Shown here one piece after another: positions 53,131 through 62,051 of a stretch of 64,000 nt of DNA. The notes below the pieces were generated by a model. That model saw nothing but the letters and a program-made list of their open reading frames with translations. It searched no databases and was not told the origin of the DNA. Made by a program: the position numbers and the translations under genes. Source of the DNA: Gammaproteobacteria bacterium (lineage in GTDB: Bacteria > Pseudomonadota > Gammaproteobacteria > Burkholderiales > Gallionellaceae); the NCBI GenBank assembly GCA_018819205.1, contig JAHJQE010000071.1:1-64000 (forward strand). Reading direction: 5' to 3'. Positions within the stretch are counted from its first letter, which is position 1; every line of letters starts with the position of its first letter.

Positions 53131-54302
53131 GCATTGCCTTCCACCGTAACCCTAATCACGGATACCACTGCCTTGACCATTTCCGTGCTCATGGTGGTGC
53201 CGGTCGGCAGCACCACAACGCGGTCGGCAACCAGTTGCGTATTCGGCAGCAGCATCCCCGCATGCGGATACAGTTCGCGGTAAGGTTTCATGTTGTGGCA
53301 GCCCGGCCAGAAGTATTTGCGCGCGAGGATGTTCTCGGCATGTAGCGCTTCGATGATGCGGTCGCGCGTTACCGGGCAATCTGCACCCACTTCCATCACC
53401 ACATATTGGTAGTTGTTGCGTTCGGCATCATCGAAAGCTAGCAAACTGATGCCGGGCACGCCGTACAGCCCGTCGCGATAGGCCTGATAGTTGCGGCGGT
53501 TGGCTTCAATCACGCTGTCAATGGCATCAAGGTTGACCAGCCCCATCGCTGCGGCGACTTCGATCATCTTGCCGTTGGTGCCCATGTGGATGACGTTGTC
53601 AAAACCGGAAAAACCGAAGTTGCGCATCAGCCGCATGGTCTCGGCCAGTTCGTCGTCATTGGTGACGACCGCACCGCCCTCGAAGGTATTGAAGAATTTG
53701 GTGGCATGGAAGCTGAGCACTTCGCAGGAACCAAAGTTGCCGATCATCTTGCCGCCATGCGAACAACCAAAGGCATGGGCTGCGTCGTACATCAGCTTGA
53801 GCCCGTGTTCATCGGCGATCTGCTGCAAGGCATCAACCGGGGCAGCGCGGCCCCACAGGTGAACGCCGATGATGCCGGTGGTGCGTGGCGTGATCATGTG
53901 ACGCACAGCTTCTGGATCAAGGCAATGCGTGACGGGGTCGATGTCGGCGAACACCGGGGTGATGGCCTGCCAGCTCAGGGCATGTGCCGTAGCGATGAAT
54001 GTGTAGGACGGGACGATGACTTCGCCCGCCATGCCCAGTGCACGGATGGCGATCTCCAGGGCGACCGTACCGTTGCACATGGAGATGCAATGTTTGACGC
54101 CGTGATATTCGGCCACTTTCTTCTCGAATTCCTGGACCATGGGGCCGTTGTTGGAAAGCCAGCGGCGGTCGAATATCTCTTCCGCGTATTTCAGGAAGGC
54201 TTCGCGGTTGCCGATGTTGGGACGGCCGACATGGAGCGGCTGTTCAAAGGCAGGCGTTGCACCGTTGATGGCCAAATCGGCCTGAGCATTGATTGGTTTC
54301 AT
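53127..54302 (-). CDS. DegT/DnrJ/EryC1-family sugar aminotransferase
   Basis: 391 residues, standard length. It shows GVKHCISMCNGTVALEIAIR, VIVPSYTFIATAHALSW, LMYDAAHAFGCSHGG with the Asp for the cofactor nitrogen, and LSFHATKFFNTFEGGAVVTN with the PLP lysine. Such enzymes convert a nucleotide 4-keto (or 3-keto) 6-deoxysugar to an amino sugar. RmlB at 62052 makes the dTDP-4-keto-6-deoxyglucose such enzymes often use, but the nucleotide is not proven. Its first 52 codons have a truncated relative at 29460-29633. Confidence 0.9.
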   Translation of the reverse strand: MKPINAQADLAINGATPAFEQPLHVGRPNIGNREAFLKYAEEIFDRRWLSNNGPMVQEFEKKVAEYHGVKHCISMCNGTVALEIAIRALGMAGEVIVPSYTFIATAHALSWQAITPVFADIDPVTHCLDPEAVRHMITPRTTGIIGVHLWGRAAPVDALQQIADEHGLKLMYDAAHAFGCSHGGKMIGNFGSCEVLSFHATKFFNTFEGGAVVTNDDELAETMRLMRNFGFSGFDNVIHMGTNGKMIEVAAAMGLVNLDAIDSVIEANRRNYQAYRDGLYGVPGISLLAFDDAERNNYQYVVMEVGADCPVTRDRIIEALHAENILARKYFWPGCHNMKPYRELYPHAGMLLPNTQLVADRVVVLPTGTTMSTEMVKAVVSVIRVTVEGNA

Positions 54303-54308
54303 ACAGTC

Positions 54309-54932
54309 TCAAGCCTGCTTCAGAATGCCGTGCACCAACATACCATCCAGCACTTGCCCGACACATTGGTCCAGTGCTGTCGCACCTGTGTTCACTGTCA
54401 ATTCAGGATTCTCCGGTTTCTCATATGGCGAGGTGATGCCGGTAAATTCCGGTATCTGGCCAGCACGAGCTTTCTTGTAAAGACCTTTCACATCGCGGGT
54501 TTCGCAAACTTCGATGGGACTATCGCAAAATATCTCCATGAAATCTCCATGCTCGACCATGCCGCGCACCCGTTCACGATCTGCACGGAACGGCGAAATG
54601 AATGCTGTCAATACAATCACCCCCGCTTCCATGAACAACTTTGCGATCTCACCCACTCGGCGAATATTTTCGATGCGATCTTTCTCTGAGAAACCAAGAT
54701 CGCCACACAAGCCGTGTCGCACGTTGTCACCATCCAGAACAAAAGTACGGCAGCCACGTTGATGTAGCTCTTCCTCTAAGGCATGTGCCAATGTAGATTT
54801 TCCAGCACCGGAAAGCCCCGTGAACCAGAGGATGCCGCCGCGATGACCGTTCTGCACTTCGCGGCGTGCACGGGTAACCGTGGCATGGTGCCAGACCACG
54901 TTGGTCGAGGCGATGTTCGCTGGTTTGTTCAT
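54309..54932 (-). CDS. cysC: Adenylyl-sulfate (APS) kinase
   Basis: 207 residues. The Walker A motif [20 protein letters not shown] is at about residues 34-53. [40 protein letters not shown] and [13 protein letters not shown] are the APS-binding and lid motifs of CysC. It phosphorylates APS to PAPS, the donor for the two sulfotransferases of this operon. No cysD/cysN (sulfurylase) or PAPS reductase gene is adjacent, so a role in glycan sulfation rather than assimilation is likely. Confidence 0.95.
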   Translation of the reverse strand: MNKPANIASTNVVWHHATVTRARREVQNGHRGGILWFTGLSGAGKSTLAHALEEELHQRGCRTFVLDGDNVRHGLCGDLGFSEKDRIENIRRVGEIAKLFMEAGVIVLTAFISPFRADRERVRGMVEHGDFMEIFCDSPIEVCETRDVKGLYKKARAGQIPEFTGITSPYEKPENPELTVNTGATALDQCVGQVLDGMLVHGILKQA

Positions 54933-55747
54933 TGTTTGAATTCCTTGATCATGGTTCTGAGTCTTTCATCATTGCGCACATGAACGAAGAACTCCGGGTT
55001 GTGCAGGTCGGCCTTGTTGTAGTGCAAGTCAACGCCTGATCTTTCATGCACTTCGCCACCCGCCGCATTCACCACAGCATGTGCGGCTGCAGTGTCCCAC
55101 TCCATGGTGGGGCCGAGTCGTGGATAGAAGTGCGCTTTGCCTTCTGCAACCAGACAAAGTTTGAGTGAGCTGCCCATGCTGATGCACTCATGTTCTCCCA
55201 ATCCATCCAGCATAGCCTGGGTGCGCGCATCGCTGTGCGAACGGCTGGCGACGATCTTCATCGCTGTTCCTGCCTTGTGCTGTTTCGCACTAATAGCCTC
55301 TGGATTCTCGTTTCCCCGCTGAACATGGGCTCCCTGCCCTTCAGCCCCGTAATAGCAGGTGTCTAGCACAGGTGCGTACACAACGCCCAGCAGAGGCTTA
55401 CCGTTTTCTATCAATGCGATGTTGACGGTGAATTCACCGTTTCGTTTGATGAATTCCTTGGTGCCATCGAGCGGATCGACCAGCCAGAAACGCGACCACT
55501 GTTTCCGCTCCTCAAAGGGGAAGTCTGCAGCCTCCTCGGACAGGACAGGAATATCAGGAGTTAGCTTGGTCAGACCCTTTACGATGGTCTGATGCGAAGC
55601 AAGGTCTGCCAAAGTCAGCGGGGAATTGTCTGCTTTGCTGGTTTCTCCGATATCTGCGGTGGCATAGACCGCCATGATCTCCTGTCCCGCCTGTTTTGCA
55701 ATTTTCAGCAGTTCAGGAAGGTAAGGGCGAATCGTTGCATTAGTCAT
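54929..55747 (-). CDS. cysQ: 3'(2'),5'-bisphosphate nucleotidase
   Basis: About 272 residues. The inositol monophosphatase-type metal motifs are present: [15 protein letters not shown] (Glu pair), [20 protein letters not shown] and [19 protein letters not shown]. CysQ removes the 3'-phosphate of PAP, the inhibitory product of each sulfotransferase turnover. It overlaps cysC by four bases. ATG 55747 matches the family start; ATG 55819, overlapping the wzz stop, is in frame but adds residues not typical of the family. Confidence 0.93.
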   Translation of the reverse strand: MTNATIRPYLPELLKIAKQAGQEIMAVYATADIGETSKADNSPLTLADLASHQTIVKGLTKLTPDIPVLSEEAADFPFEERKQWSRFWLVDPLDGTKEFIKRNGEFTVNIALIENGKPLLGVVYAPVLDTCYYGAEGQGAHVQRGNENPEAISAKQHKAGTAMKIVASRSHSDARTQAMLDGLGEHECISMGSSLKLCLVAEGKAHFYPRLGPTMEWDTAAAHAVVNAAGGEVHERSGVDLHYNKADLHNPEFFVHVRNDERLRTMIKEFKQ

Positions 55748-55811
55748 ATTGTCATATGTGTCTTGAGGAAGACCGGCCCCACAAGCAGGGGCACGGCACA
55801 GGGAGCTGAAG

Positions 55812-56738
55812 TTATCCATGCATCAGTTCTTGTTCGCGTCGCTTGATCATGCCTTCCTTGATGAAGGCGAACATCACCGCCGCAAAGCTGGCCATCATAA
55901 ATGCCAGTATCACAATCAGGCTGCGTTTGGGCTTTGTCTTCTTGTCCGGCTCCACGGCTTGGTCGAGTACCTTGAAAGCAAAGTCCTTCTGCGTGTTGGC
56001 CAGCATGGCTTTCCTTTGTTCGTTGGCGATCAGGTCATACAAGGTCTTGCGCATCTCTTCGATCGGCGTACGCATCAACTCCTCGTTCAAGAACTTTAGA
56101 CTATCCTCGCTGCGTGCGATCGCCTGCTGGGCAAGGTGCCGGTTCAATTGCGTAACCAGCGCATTCGCCCAATCCGCCGCAAGCATTGCGTTTTTCCACT
56201 CCACCGCAATTGTGACCAATTCGGTTTTTTTGTCCTGCTCCACTTTCAACAGACCATCGTCATTGAACAACCTATAGACATCCATCTGTCCAGGCTGTTT
56301 TTTTGGGTCGGTTTCTTTCCATTGGTTTTTCTCTGCATCCCATGCATCTTCGAACAAGATCGGCATAAGCTTGTTCGTCTGCACAAACTTCCATAGAAAG
56401 TCACGCGATTTCAGCACGGCCAGATTCTCTTCCGTACTCCCCCCTCCGCCCAAGGAGATACCTGCAATCGACGCCAGCCCCCCCAACCCGCCTAGTGCCG
56501 AGGACAGTCCTCCTTTGGCATCCTCCGCACTGACTGGAGCCAGCAATACTTCGGCCCGATAGATATTGGACATTGTGAGCGATATCGCTGCAGCTAGAAC
56601 GGCAGCGCCGAACCCGGACCACAGAATCATGCTTTTGTATTTGAGCAATGTGTGCCAAAGTTCGAGCAAGTCGATCTCACCATTGTCCTGCCCGGATTGA
56701 GAATTAGGCCCTACGTCTGGCTTATTCAGTTCGCTCAT
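55812..56738 (-). CDS. Wzz-type chain-length determinant protein
   Basis: 308 residues with the co-polymerase layout: a cytoplasmic start (IDLLELWHTLLKYKSMILWS), a first membrane helix (GFGAAVLAAAISLTM), a long periplasmic helical region and a second helix (SLIVILAFMMASFAAVMFAF). A Gly-rich stretch (ALGGLGGLASIAGISLGGGG) is typical of this group. It has no C-terminal tyrosine kinase. It regulates chain length with Wzy and the export protein. The stop and start are shared with neighbours by short overlaps. Confidence 0.9.
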   Translation of the reverse strand: MSELNKPDVGPNSQSGQDNGEIDLLELWHTLLKYKSMILWSGFGAAVLAAAISLTMSNIYRAEVLLAPVSAEDAKGGLSSALGGLGGLASIAGISLGGGGSTEENLAVLKSRDFLWKFVQTNKLMPILFEDAWDAEKNQWKETDPKKQPGQMDVYRLFNDDGLLKVEQDKKTELVTIAVEWKNAMLAADWANALVTQLNRHLAQQAIARSEDSLKFLNEELMRTPIEEMRKTLYDLIANEQRKAMLANTQKDFAFKVLDQAVEPDKKTKPKRSLIVILAFMMASFAAVMFAFIKEGMIKRREQELMHG

Positions 56739-59590
56739 TTCAGTATCCCCACCGTCTTCATCGCGGCCAAGCTGGTGCCAAGCTGCATGGTCACGCGCGA
56801 CCAGTCGAGGGCGACATCCAGCACGTTCATGCGCTCCAGGTCTTGCGGCACGACGATGGTGTCGCCGGGCTCGATGTCGCCGATGGAGGACGAGAACCAG
56901 CCACCACCGCTGACATCGACTGTGCCATCCGCACGCACAAGGTAGATGGCCGAGGTATCGGCCATGCGCGTGATACCGGATTGGCGCAAATAATCGCCGC
57001 TGTCGTAATCCGTATCGAACAGGATAGCCGAGTTGTTGTACACCTCTCCTACCACGAGCACTTCGTCCGGCATTTTGGGGACGACCAGCGTATCGCCGTT
57101 ACGCAGCTTCACATCGAATTCGCTGTCTTTGGTCTGCTGCAGGCGCGCGAGCTGGATCACGACGCGCCCGGTCGCCTGAGATTCCCTCATCTTGTCCAGC
57201 AGTCGCTTGCCTGCTTCCAAGGCTTGCTGCTGCTGTGCCTGCAATGCCGCGTCGCGCAGGCTGGTGACAGTGGTCTGGCGGGCGGCCAATTCGGAATCCA
57301 TGCGCCGCACCAGTTCGTCGATCTGCTTCTGCTGCTCGGCCTTGACGGATTCGCGCGTGAAAACAGCCGCCCGAGGATAGGCTTTGTCGGTAAATCCGCC
57401 AACGCGCTTGAGCAGGGATGACAGGGTCTCGCCTTCTTCGATGGGATAGGCGCCGGGGTGCATGACCTCGCCCTGGATGTTGACCAATTCAGCAGAGCGC
57501 CAGTTGGCGACGCGGCGGATATTCAACACATCATAGGGCTGCAGCACGACATCGGCGTTCTTGTCGCCATTCATGATGGCCGTAAGGTCGACCGGGAAGT
57601 GTTCCGAGACGCGTCTTTGTCCGTTCACCACCGAGTAACGTGTGATCTCTGCCTGCTTCAAGTAAGCGCGTTCAGTGACGTTGCCACCCGCCAGTACAAG
57701 GTCGGAGACACGCATATCCTGCCCGAGCGGATAAGTGCCGGGTTTGTGCACCTCGCCCAATATGGTGATGGTTTCGCGTTCCCGGCTCTCGTAGATGGAG
57801 TGGATGATGATGCGGTCCAGGTCCTGCAGCTGGATGTCGTTCACTTTGTCCGCTGCGAGTGCCAGTGCAAGGTTGACTTTGATGAGTTTGACGTCATGCG
57901 ATGTTGGCTCTGTGCGATAGACTTCGACATAGCCGAGGTCGGTATCACGCAACACTCCACCTGCGGCGAGGACGGCATCTGCGAGACGCATGTTCCTCTT
58001 GAATTCATATTTCCCCGGGTTTTGCACTTGTCCTTCGATGCTCACCATCGGTTGCTGGCGGAAATCTGCACGTTTGAACACATACAGGCGGTCCCGCGGC
58101 TGCAGCGCCAGATCCAGCTCGCCGCCGCGCGCTTTCGGGTCGAGCAGTTCCCCGAGTTTGAAGCGGATCACCATCGGCTCGCGTGTATCGGCGGTTTCAC
58201 GTTCGATGACGCCGTATTCCAGGAACGTCTCCGGCAGCAGGTCGTCGATGGACGAGATCAGATGCGAGACGTGCATGCCCTGTTCCCAAGCGTATTTGCC
58301 CGGGCGCTTGAGGTTGCCGATGGTCAGGATCTGGTTCTTCTCGAACTCGGTACCCGCGAATATCTTGATGACGTCGCCGTTGCGGATGGTCTCACTGCCG
58401 CCGCTTCCCAGCAGGGACAGGTTGATCACCTTCTGCTCACCGCGGGCCGCAACACGTTCGATCAGCGCCTTATCCAGATAGGCCTTGGGCATCAGGCCGC
58501 CCGCGAGCTTGAGCACGTCGTTGACGGTGCTTTCCTTGCGCAACTCGTAGATGGCAGGTCGCACCACTTCGCCGGCGATGCTGACCGTGTTGCCGATGGG
58601 TGGCACGAACACCACGTCGCCGGGCAGCAGGCGCACATCCTTGCTGGTGTCACCGCGCAACAGGAAGTCATACAGGTCGATGGCGGCGACGCGCCTGCCG
58701 TTGCGTTTGAGTTCGACATTGCGCAGCGAGCCGTTCTTCTTCACCCCGCCGGAGGCAAACAGGGCGCTGGAAAGTGTGGCCAGCCCACTGACGGTGTAAG
58801 AGCCGGGGCGGTACACATCGCCCAGGGCGAAGATGCGGATAGTGCGCAGCTTGCCCATGGTGATGCTGGCCGAAACGCCGATCATCTTCTGCTTGACCTG
58901 CTCGGCCAGCAAAGCCTTTGCTTGGGCAAAATCCAGACCCGCAACGGAGATTGGGCCGATCTGCGGGAAGGACACTGCACCTTCACGGTCGACCGTCAAT
59001 ACGAGTTCGAGGTTGTCCTTGCCGTATAGCTGCACCTTGACCTCGTCTCCGGGGCCGAGCACGTATTCGGGCGGAACGGGGATATCGGTAACGGGCGCGA
59101 AGGTGCTGGGCTCCGAAGCGAACAGGTCGTAACCGTATTGCTGCAGATTGGAGGTGTTGACCTCCATCGGCTTCGATTCGCGCATGAACTCCTCATAGGA
59201 GCGGCGCACCTCTACCTTGTCGGCACCGGCCTGCGAAGAGACTTCGACAACAGGAATATCTGCATTTCTGGCCGTGAAGACTTCCTGCTTGGACAGCGCC
59301 ACGTCGGCCGAATCCGAACGTACATCGGACTCCAGCCGCCCCGTCCCCACTGCCCTTGCGGGAAGATCCCGCATCGGCGCGATCTGAACCGCCCCGCCTT
59401 GGTTGCCATTGGGCGTGGCACGCTGCATCAGTGTCGCGCGCTGCTCGGGCGTCAGCTGCTGCAATTGCTGCATCTGCTCGGGACTCAATTGTTGCAGCAT
59501 CTGGGCAACATCCGCCGCGCTGGCGGGCGTCTGTGCGAACAGCGTGCTCGCGATAAACAATAATGAAGCTAGCTTGATATGGATTCTCAT
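56735..59590 (-). CDS. Wza-type polysaccharide export protein with seven SLBB repeats
   Basis: 951 residues from ATG 59590 (GGGCGGA upstream), with signal peptide KLASLLFIASTLFAQTPASA. A Gln-rich helical segment follows. The export domain has EYVLGPGDEVKVQLYGKDNL and VSFPQIGPISVAGLDFAQAK. Seven SLBB-like units can be read by their cores: FALGDVYRPGSY, IAGEVVRPAIY, IGNLKRPGKY, IEGQVQNPGKY, ILGEVHKPGTY, IQGEVMHPGAY and VVGEVYNNSAI. A coiled-coil stretch near residues 735-800 separates the last two. Classical Wza is about 380 residues, so this is an extended form that may span the periplasm. It heads the EPS operon. Confidence 0.92.
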   Translation of the reverse strand: MRIHIKLASLLFIASTLFAQTPASAADVAQMLQQLSPEQMQQLQQLTPEQRATLMQRATPNGNQGGAVQIAPMRDLPARAVGTGRLESDVRSDSADVALSKQEVFTARNADIPVVEVSSQAGADKVEVRRSYEEFMRESKPMEVNTSNLQQYGYDLFASEPSTFAPVTDIPVPPEYVLGPGDEVKVQLYGKDNLELVLTVDREGAVSFPQIGPISVAGLDFAQAKALLAEQVKQKMIGVSASITMGKLRTIRIFALGDVYRPGSYTVSGLATLSSALFASGGVKKNGSLRNVELKRNGRRVAAIDLYDFLLRGDTSKDVRLLPGDVVFVPPIGNTVSIAGEVVRPAIYELRKESTVNDVLKLAGGLMPKAYLDKALIERVAARGEQKVINLSLLGSGGSETIRNGDVIKIFAGTEFEKNQILTIGNLKRPGKYAWEQGMHVSHLISSIDDLLPETFLEYGVIERETADTREPMVIRFKLGELLDPKARGGELDLALQPRDRLYVFKRADFRQQPMVSIEGQVQNPGKYEFKRNMRLADAVLAAGGVLRDTDLGYVEVYRTEPTSHDVKLIKVNLALALAADKVNDIQLQDLDRIIIHSIYESRERETITILGEVHKPGTYPLGQDMRVSDLVLAGGNVTERAYLKQAEITRYSVVNGQRRVSEHFPVDLTAIMNGDKNADVVLQPYDVLNIRRVANWRSAELVNIQGEVMHPGAYPIEEGETLSSLLKRVGGFTDKAYPRAAVFTRESVKAEQQKQIDELVRRMDSELAARQTTVTSLRDAALQAQQQQALEAGKRLLDKMRESQATGRVVIQLARLQQTKDSEFDVKLRNGDTLVVPKMPDEVLVVGEVYNNSAILFDTDYDSGDYLRQSGITRMADTSAIYLVRADGTVDVSGGGWFSSSIGDIEPGDTIVVPQDLERMNVLDVALDWSRVTMQLGTSLAAMKTVGILK

Positions 59591-59609
59591 TCCGCCCTCA
59601 AAACGCGTA

Positions 59610-59639
59610 GCGCGCTCGCCGATCATATCGGCCGCGCGC
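59610..59639 (-). promoter_or_regulatory. Long inverted repeat just upstream of the export-protein gene
   Basis: Two nested arms, GCGCGC (59610-59615) with GCGCGC (59634-59639) and GCCGAT (59618-59623) with ATCGGC (59627-59632), surround the centre CAT. It starts 20 bases before ATG 59590. It could be an operator or, if transcribed, a stable hairpin next to the ribosome site. A smaller palindrome, TCGAATCGTTCGA, lies at 59665-59677. The region 59591-59819 holds no convincing gene. Confidence 0.5.
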
Positions 59640-59819
59640 ATGAAATATGGGAGCGGCATTGTAGTCGAATCGTTCGATAATCCATAGTGAAGATTGCATG
59701 AAACCTTTTGAATTCATATGGGAAGCGCTTCCCAAAGACTGTTTCGGCAACATTAAAGTGGACTGTCTGCCGTGGCGGCTGGCAATCGAAAACGCTGTGC
59801 CAGCCCGATGTTCCGGCGC

Positions 59820-60098
59820 CTACTTTTGTACAGTTTGATTATTTGCTGCCGCTATGCGCTGGCATGTCTCAATGGTTTGCTGCCGAATCCGCAGCCGCTT
59901 CTTGAAGGAGGCCACCGACTCTCCGGAAGCGCGTTCGATCTGCGGGATTTCGCAGTGCGCCCCTGCTGACTGGCCGGCGGCAGGGCGCGCGCCCGAAGAT
60001 GCTTCGCGCTGCATCGTATCGGGTTCTGCTGCAAAGGCAAAAGCGGTGAACATCATTCCCACGAAGGGAATAAGCATTGAGGTTATATAAGGTCGCAT
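59820..60098 (-). CDS. Small predicted periplasmic protein, unknown
   Basis: 92 residues. The N-terminus has a good signal peptide (MLIPFVGMMFTAFAFA, cut before AEPD) and the mature part has a helical, basic C-terminus (ASFKKRLRIRQQTIETCQRI) with two cysteines. I do not recognise the family. The true start may be ATG 60098 or the inner ATG at 60077. It lies between the export operon and rmlD on the same strand. No SD is strong, so this may not be expressed. Confidence 0.5.
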   Translation of the reverse strand: MRPYITSMLIPFVGMMFTAFAFAAEPDTMQREASSGARPAAGQSAGAHCEIPQIERASGESVASFKKRLRIRQQTIETCQRIAAANNQTVQK

Positions 60099-60202
60099 AG
60101 CAAAAGAGCGGGCAAATCCAAAAGGGCGCGCACTCTAGCCTAATAGCCCTTACGTGCATATATGCCGAAATATATATGCCTGGGTATATATCCCGCCTTC
60201 AT

Positions 60203-61102
60203 TCATGCGCGCGCGCTGGCTTTGAGTTCCTGCATGCAGAGCTGCAGATTATCCTGCCAGTCGCCGCCACTGAGGCCGAAAGCATCCAGCAGTTTGTCGT
60301 TCGACAGCCGCGAGTTCCTGGGGCGCGCTGCCGGTGTCGGGTAGGCGCTGGTCGGGATGGGATGCAGGGCGGGGCCAGGATGTATGGCGGCCTGTTGCAG
60401 GATCTCCGTGGTGAAGCCGTACCACGATACTTCGCCAAGTGAAGTCAGATGATAGGTGCCGTAAAGCTTTTCCAGTTCAGCCTGCATACGGCCCGGGGCA
60501 TGCAGTTGCGACAGGATCTGCGCCGTGATCTCGCCCAGTGTGCGGCTCCAGGTCGGTGCCCCGATCTGGTCGTCCACGATGCTTAACTCGCTACGCTCCT
60601 TCGCCAGTTTCAGCATGGTGAGCAGGAAGTTCTTGCCGCGTGCACCGTATACCCAGCTGGTGCGCAGGATCAAATGTTTGCATCCTGCGGCCCGGATGGC
60701 TTGCTCACCGGCCAGCTTGGTCTGGCCATACACGCCGAGCGGATTCGGTGTGTCGTCCTCGACATAAGCGCCTTGCTTGCTGCCGTCGAAGATGTAGTCG
60801 GTGGAGTAATGCACCAGCAAGGCATCGAGTACCTTGGCTTCTTCGGCGAACACACCGGGGGCGATGCCGTTGATGGCCATGGCCAGCCCGGGTTCGGATT
60901 CGGCCTTGTCCACTGCGGTGTAGGCTGCGGGATTGACGATGATGTGCGGCTGCACTTCGCGTACTTTGCGGCGGATCGCTTCCGCATCGGCGAGATCGAG
61001 ATCTTCCGCATCGAGTGCGATCACTTTACCCAGCGGAGCCAGGGTGCGCTGCAGCTCCCAGCCGACTTGGCCGTGCTTTCCGGTCAACAGGATGGTCTTC
61101 AT
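60203..61102 (-). CDS. rmlD: dTDP-4-dehydrorhamnose reductase
   Basis: About 299 residues. KTILLTGKHGQVGWELQRTL binds the cofactor. DAEDLDLADAEAIRRKV, NPAAYTAVDKAESEP, HYSTDYIFDGSKQG and NPLGVYGQTKLAGEQAI (YxxxK) are the full RmlD set. It reduces dTDP-4-keto-L-rhamnose to dTDP-L-rhamnose. ATG 61102 overlaps the rmlC stop as ATGA. Rhamnose-type transferases elsewhere in the window would use the product. Confidence 0.95.
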   Translation of the reverse strand: MKTILLTGKHGQVGWELQRTLAPLGKVIALDAEDLDLADAEAIRRKVREVQPHIIVNPAAYTAVDKAESEPGLAMAINGIAPGVFAEEAKVLDALLVHYSTDYIFDGSKQGAYVEDDTPNPLGVYGQTKLAGEQAIRAAGCKHLILRTSWVYGARGKNFLLTMLKLAKERSELSIVDDQIGAPTWSRTLGEITAQILSQLHAPGRMQAELEKLYGTYHLTSLGEVSWYGFTTEILQQAAIHPGPALHPIPTSAYPTPAARPRNSRLSNDKLLDAFGLSGGDWQDNLQLCMQELKASARA

Positions 61103-61647
61103 TCGAAACACTCGGCTTGTTTGAAAGGTTTGCCTTGCTGGTCTTTGGCGGAGAGCTGCGGCACGATGCCTGCCAGATGCCAGTCGATTGCCAGGTCGGG
61201 GTCGTTCCAGATGATGCTGCGCTCGTGTTCTGGCGCCCAGTAATCAGTGGTCTTGTAGAGGAAGTCTGCGCTTTCGGACAGCACTACGAAGCCATGGCCG
61301 AAACCGGGCGGGATCCATAGCTGGCGGTTGTTCTCTTCACTCAGCTCGATACCGACCCACTTGCCGAAGGTAGGCGAGGCGCGACGCAGATCCACCGCGA
61401 CATCGAACACCTTGCCACGCACCACGCGCACCAGCTTGCCCTGCGGCTGTTTGATCTGGTAATGCAAACCCCTCAACACGCCCTGCGACGAGCGGGAGTG
61501 GTTGTCCTGCACGAACTCGGCTTCTATGCCGGTGAGCTCATGGAACATGCGCTTGTTGAAACTCTCGAAGAAGAACCCGCGACTGTCGCCGAATACTTTG
61601 GGTTCAATGATCAGCAGGTCTGGGATCTCCGTCTGGACAGCTTTCAT
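61099..61647 (-). CDS. rmlC: dTDP-4-dehydrorhamnose 3,5-epimerase
   Basis: 182 residues with the cupin-like RmlC pattern: IPDLLIIEPKVFGDSRGFFF, FVQDNHSRSSQGVLRGLHYQ (with the catalytic His), RVVRGKVFDVAVDLRRASPT and WIPPGFGHGFVVLSESADFL. It epimerises C3 and C5 of dTDP-4-keto-6-deoxyglucose. ATG 61647 fits the family start; the in-frame ATG at 61671 adds residues not seen in the family. It is coupled to rmlD. Confidence 0.95.
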   Translation of the reverse strand: MKAVQTEIPDLLIIEPKVFGDSRGFFFESFNKRMFHELTGIEAEFVQDNHSRSSQGVLRGLHYQIKQPQGKLVRVVRGKVFDVAVDLRRASPTFGKWVGIELSEENNRQLWIPPGFGHGFVVLSESADFLYKTTDYWAPEHERSIIWNDPDLAIDWHLAGIVPQLSAKDQQGKPFKQAECFE

Positions 61648-61772
61648 ATAACAATCTCTTTCATTGTGCATTTCCGAAGCTGGAATTCCGGCCTATTCCA
61701 GGAAACGAGCAGCATGCTGCGAGTTTCGAGGTACGGCCATCCCGTGGTTTAGATAAAGGCGGCCTGATTAAG

Positions 61773-61936
61773 TCGTCACACCGGCGCAGGCCGGTGTCCA
61801 GTTGAATAAAAACTCTGGATTCCGGCCTGCGCCGGAATGACGAATCAGACTTAATCAGAGCATCCTTAAAAAACATTGTCTCAGTACGTTGCACTGCAAC
61901 TGTATTTTACTGGACACCGGCCTGCGCCGGTGCGAC
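61773..61936. repeat. REP unit pair plus a third hairpin
   Basis: Left hairpin ACACCGGCGCAGGCCGGTGT, right hairpin ATTCCGGCCTGCGCCGGAAT, then the central-type stem CAGTACGTTGCACTG near 61882 and a further hairpin ACACCGGCCTGCGCCGGTGC. The 404-base gap between rmlC and rmlB (61648-62051) is mostly filled by these copies. The first two hairpins are almost identical to the pair at 22850-22960. Confidence 0.8.
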
Positions 61937-62051
61937 GAAAAATCAGAGGTGCGCCGTAATCAATTTAATCGCAGGCGATTATAGCGTGCGGCACTTGTTC
62001 CACCTATCGCCGGCAATCCTTTTCGCCGGCGGCTCGGTTATAATCCGCCGC

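Noticed and set aside
57458-59029. A 523-codon open frame on the plus strand
   Set aside because: It lies wholly opposite the export-protein gene, whose minus-strand frame has clear SLBB motifs. The plus frame has no recognisable domain and reflects codon bias of the real gene.
59698-59838. A 46-codon plus-strand frame starting ATG at 59698
   Set aside because: It has no ribosome site and no recognised motif, and it overlaps the end of the small secreted-protein frame. Too little to call a gene.
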